Assembly: GCA_016718265.1 (NCBI GenBank)
Contig: JADKDZ010000001.1
Location: 124,001 to 188,000 of the forward strand
Reading direction: 5' to 3'
DNA: 64,000 bases
DNA from: Uliginosibacterium sp.
Lineage (GTDB): Bacteria > Pseudomonadota > Gammaproteobacteria > Burkholderiales > Rhodocyclaceae
The notes beneath the pieces are model-generated. The model was not told the origin of the DNA and made no database searches. It saw only the letters and a program-made list of their open reading frames with translations. The position numbers and the translations under genes were made by a program. Positions 63,561 to 64,000 of this stretch are shown here, piece by piece (the stretch's first letter is position 1; every line of letters begins with the position of its first letter).

Positions 63561-64000
63561 CTATAGCGGGCCCTGCACCACGACGGTCGCGGCCAGCTGA
63601 GTCACCACGTCTGATGTAGGCGGCGTAGCGCCCGCTGACAGGCAGGCGCCTGCTCCGGCAGCAACCGAGGCCCGCAAATGCGCCGACCAGCCCGCCTCGG
63701 GCGTGCGCATCAGGCTGGTCAGAAAGCCGCCCAGGCTGCAATCCCCCGCGCCCACGGTGTCGACCACCTCGATCTGCGGCGGTCTGGCCCGCCAGATCTG
63801 CGAGCCGACGTGAAGACTCGCGCCCTCGCTGCCGCGGGTATAGAGGAAGGCGGCTGCGGGGCTCATCGCAAGCAGCCTGCCGAAAGCAGCCTCTTCGTCC
63901 GCGGTACGGAATAACCCCCGCAAGTCCTCCTCGGAGACCTTGATGAGATCCGCGATCTCGGTCATGCGAGACAGGACAGGATCGTAGGCTTCGGTCATCG
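63561..64000 (-). CDS. PfkB-family sugar kinase, C-terminal part
   Basis: At least 145 codons are visible; the 5' part lies beyond the right edge. VDTVGAGDCSLGGFLTSLMR is the PfkB ATP/anion-hole signature with the catalytic Asp. MTEIADLIKVSEEDLRGLF matches the fructokinase/ribokinase layout. The sugar cannot be decided from this part. Confidence 0.88.
   Translation of the reverse strand, partial: MTEAYDPVLSRMTEIADLIKVSEEDLRGLFRTADEEAAFGRLLAMSPAAAFLYTRGSEGASLHVGSQIWRARPPQIEVVDTVGAGDCSLGGFLTSLMRTPEAGWSAHLRASVAAGAGACLSAGATPPTSDVVTQLAATVVVQGPL

Overview
The window is GC-rich, gene-dense proteobacterial chromosome. Branched-chain amino-acid uptake genes (liv), an NhaD antiporter, arylpolyene-type fatty-acid genes, a DUF134/NifX pair and many LysR/TetR/AraC regulators point to a betaproteobacterium, perhaps Rhodocyclales or Burkholderiales. 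That placement comes from gene content only and the genus is not determined. I found no rRNA, tRNA, CRISPR array or complete prophage.

1-16.5 kb is a plant-polysaccharide island on the minus strand. It holds three tandem, near-identical lipoprotein genes. Each has an LAGC lipobox followed by a glycine run, six fibronectin-III domains and a poly-serine linker. They end in different C-terminal heads: an SGNH esterase-like head in copy A, and a beta-propeller-like head with an EF-hand loop in copies B and C. Only copy C is intact; A and B carry clustered single-base frameshifts. A GH9 cellulase with its own terminator and a strong upstream palindrome precedes them. A GH8 exo-oligoxylanase-like lipoprotein (26.4 kb), a GH35 beta-galactosidase lipoprotein (37.9 kb), a broken parallel beta-helix protein (50.6-52.5 kb) and a three-domain lectin (62.4 kb) extend the carbohydrate theme.

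16.7-26.1 kb holds the livKHMGF operon with a coupled thioesterase, then nhaD behind a structured leader that may be a riboswitch, then a second cation/proton antiporter coupled to a YbdK-type ligase. 27.7-35 kb holds hpt and, divergent from it, a seven-gene arylpolyene/lipid-like operon (ACP, membrane protein, AMP-ligase, dehydratase, acyltransferase, LolA-like, MMPL exporter) with no ketosynthase in the window.

35-49 kb is ordinary chromosome: a Kef-type antiporter, small hypothetical genes, a tightly coupled hydrolase-deacetylase-methyltransferase-YdcF operon, a HAMP protein with no output domain, a MATE pump, Psd, a solitary adenine methyltransferase and a YdjM-like membrane protein.

49.2-56 kb is a scarred accessory segment. 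It has attC-like recombination sites, a GNAT gene in cassette format, a ~460-bp direct repeat that carries the 3' end of the neighbouring LysR gene, a remnant of the YdjM-like gene, and two pseudogenes. It looks like a cassette-bearing, duplication-prone region without a visible integrase.

56-64 kb returns to intact genes: a LysR divergent from an ABM-domain gene behind a 12-C tract, a membrane peroxiredoxin, a pilin, a rhodanese, DUF134 plus a His/Cys-tailed NifX-like protein, an MBL hydrolase, an AraC regulator, the lectin and the end of a PfkB sugar kinase.
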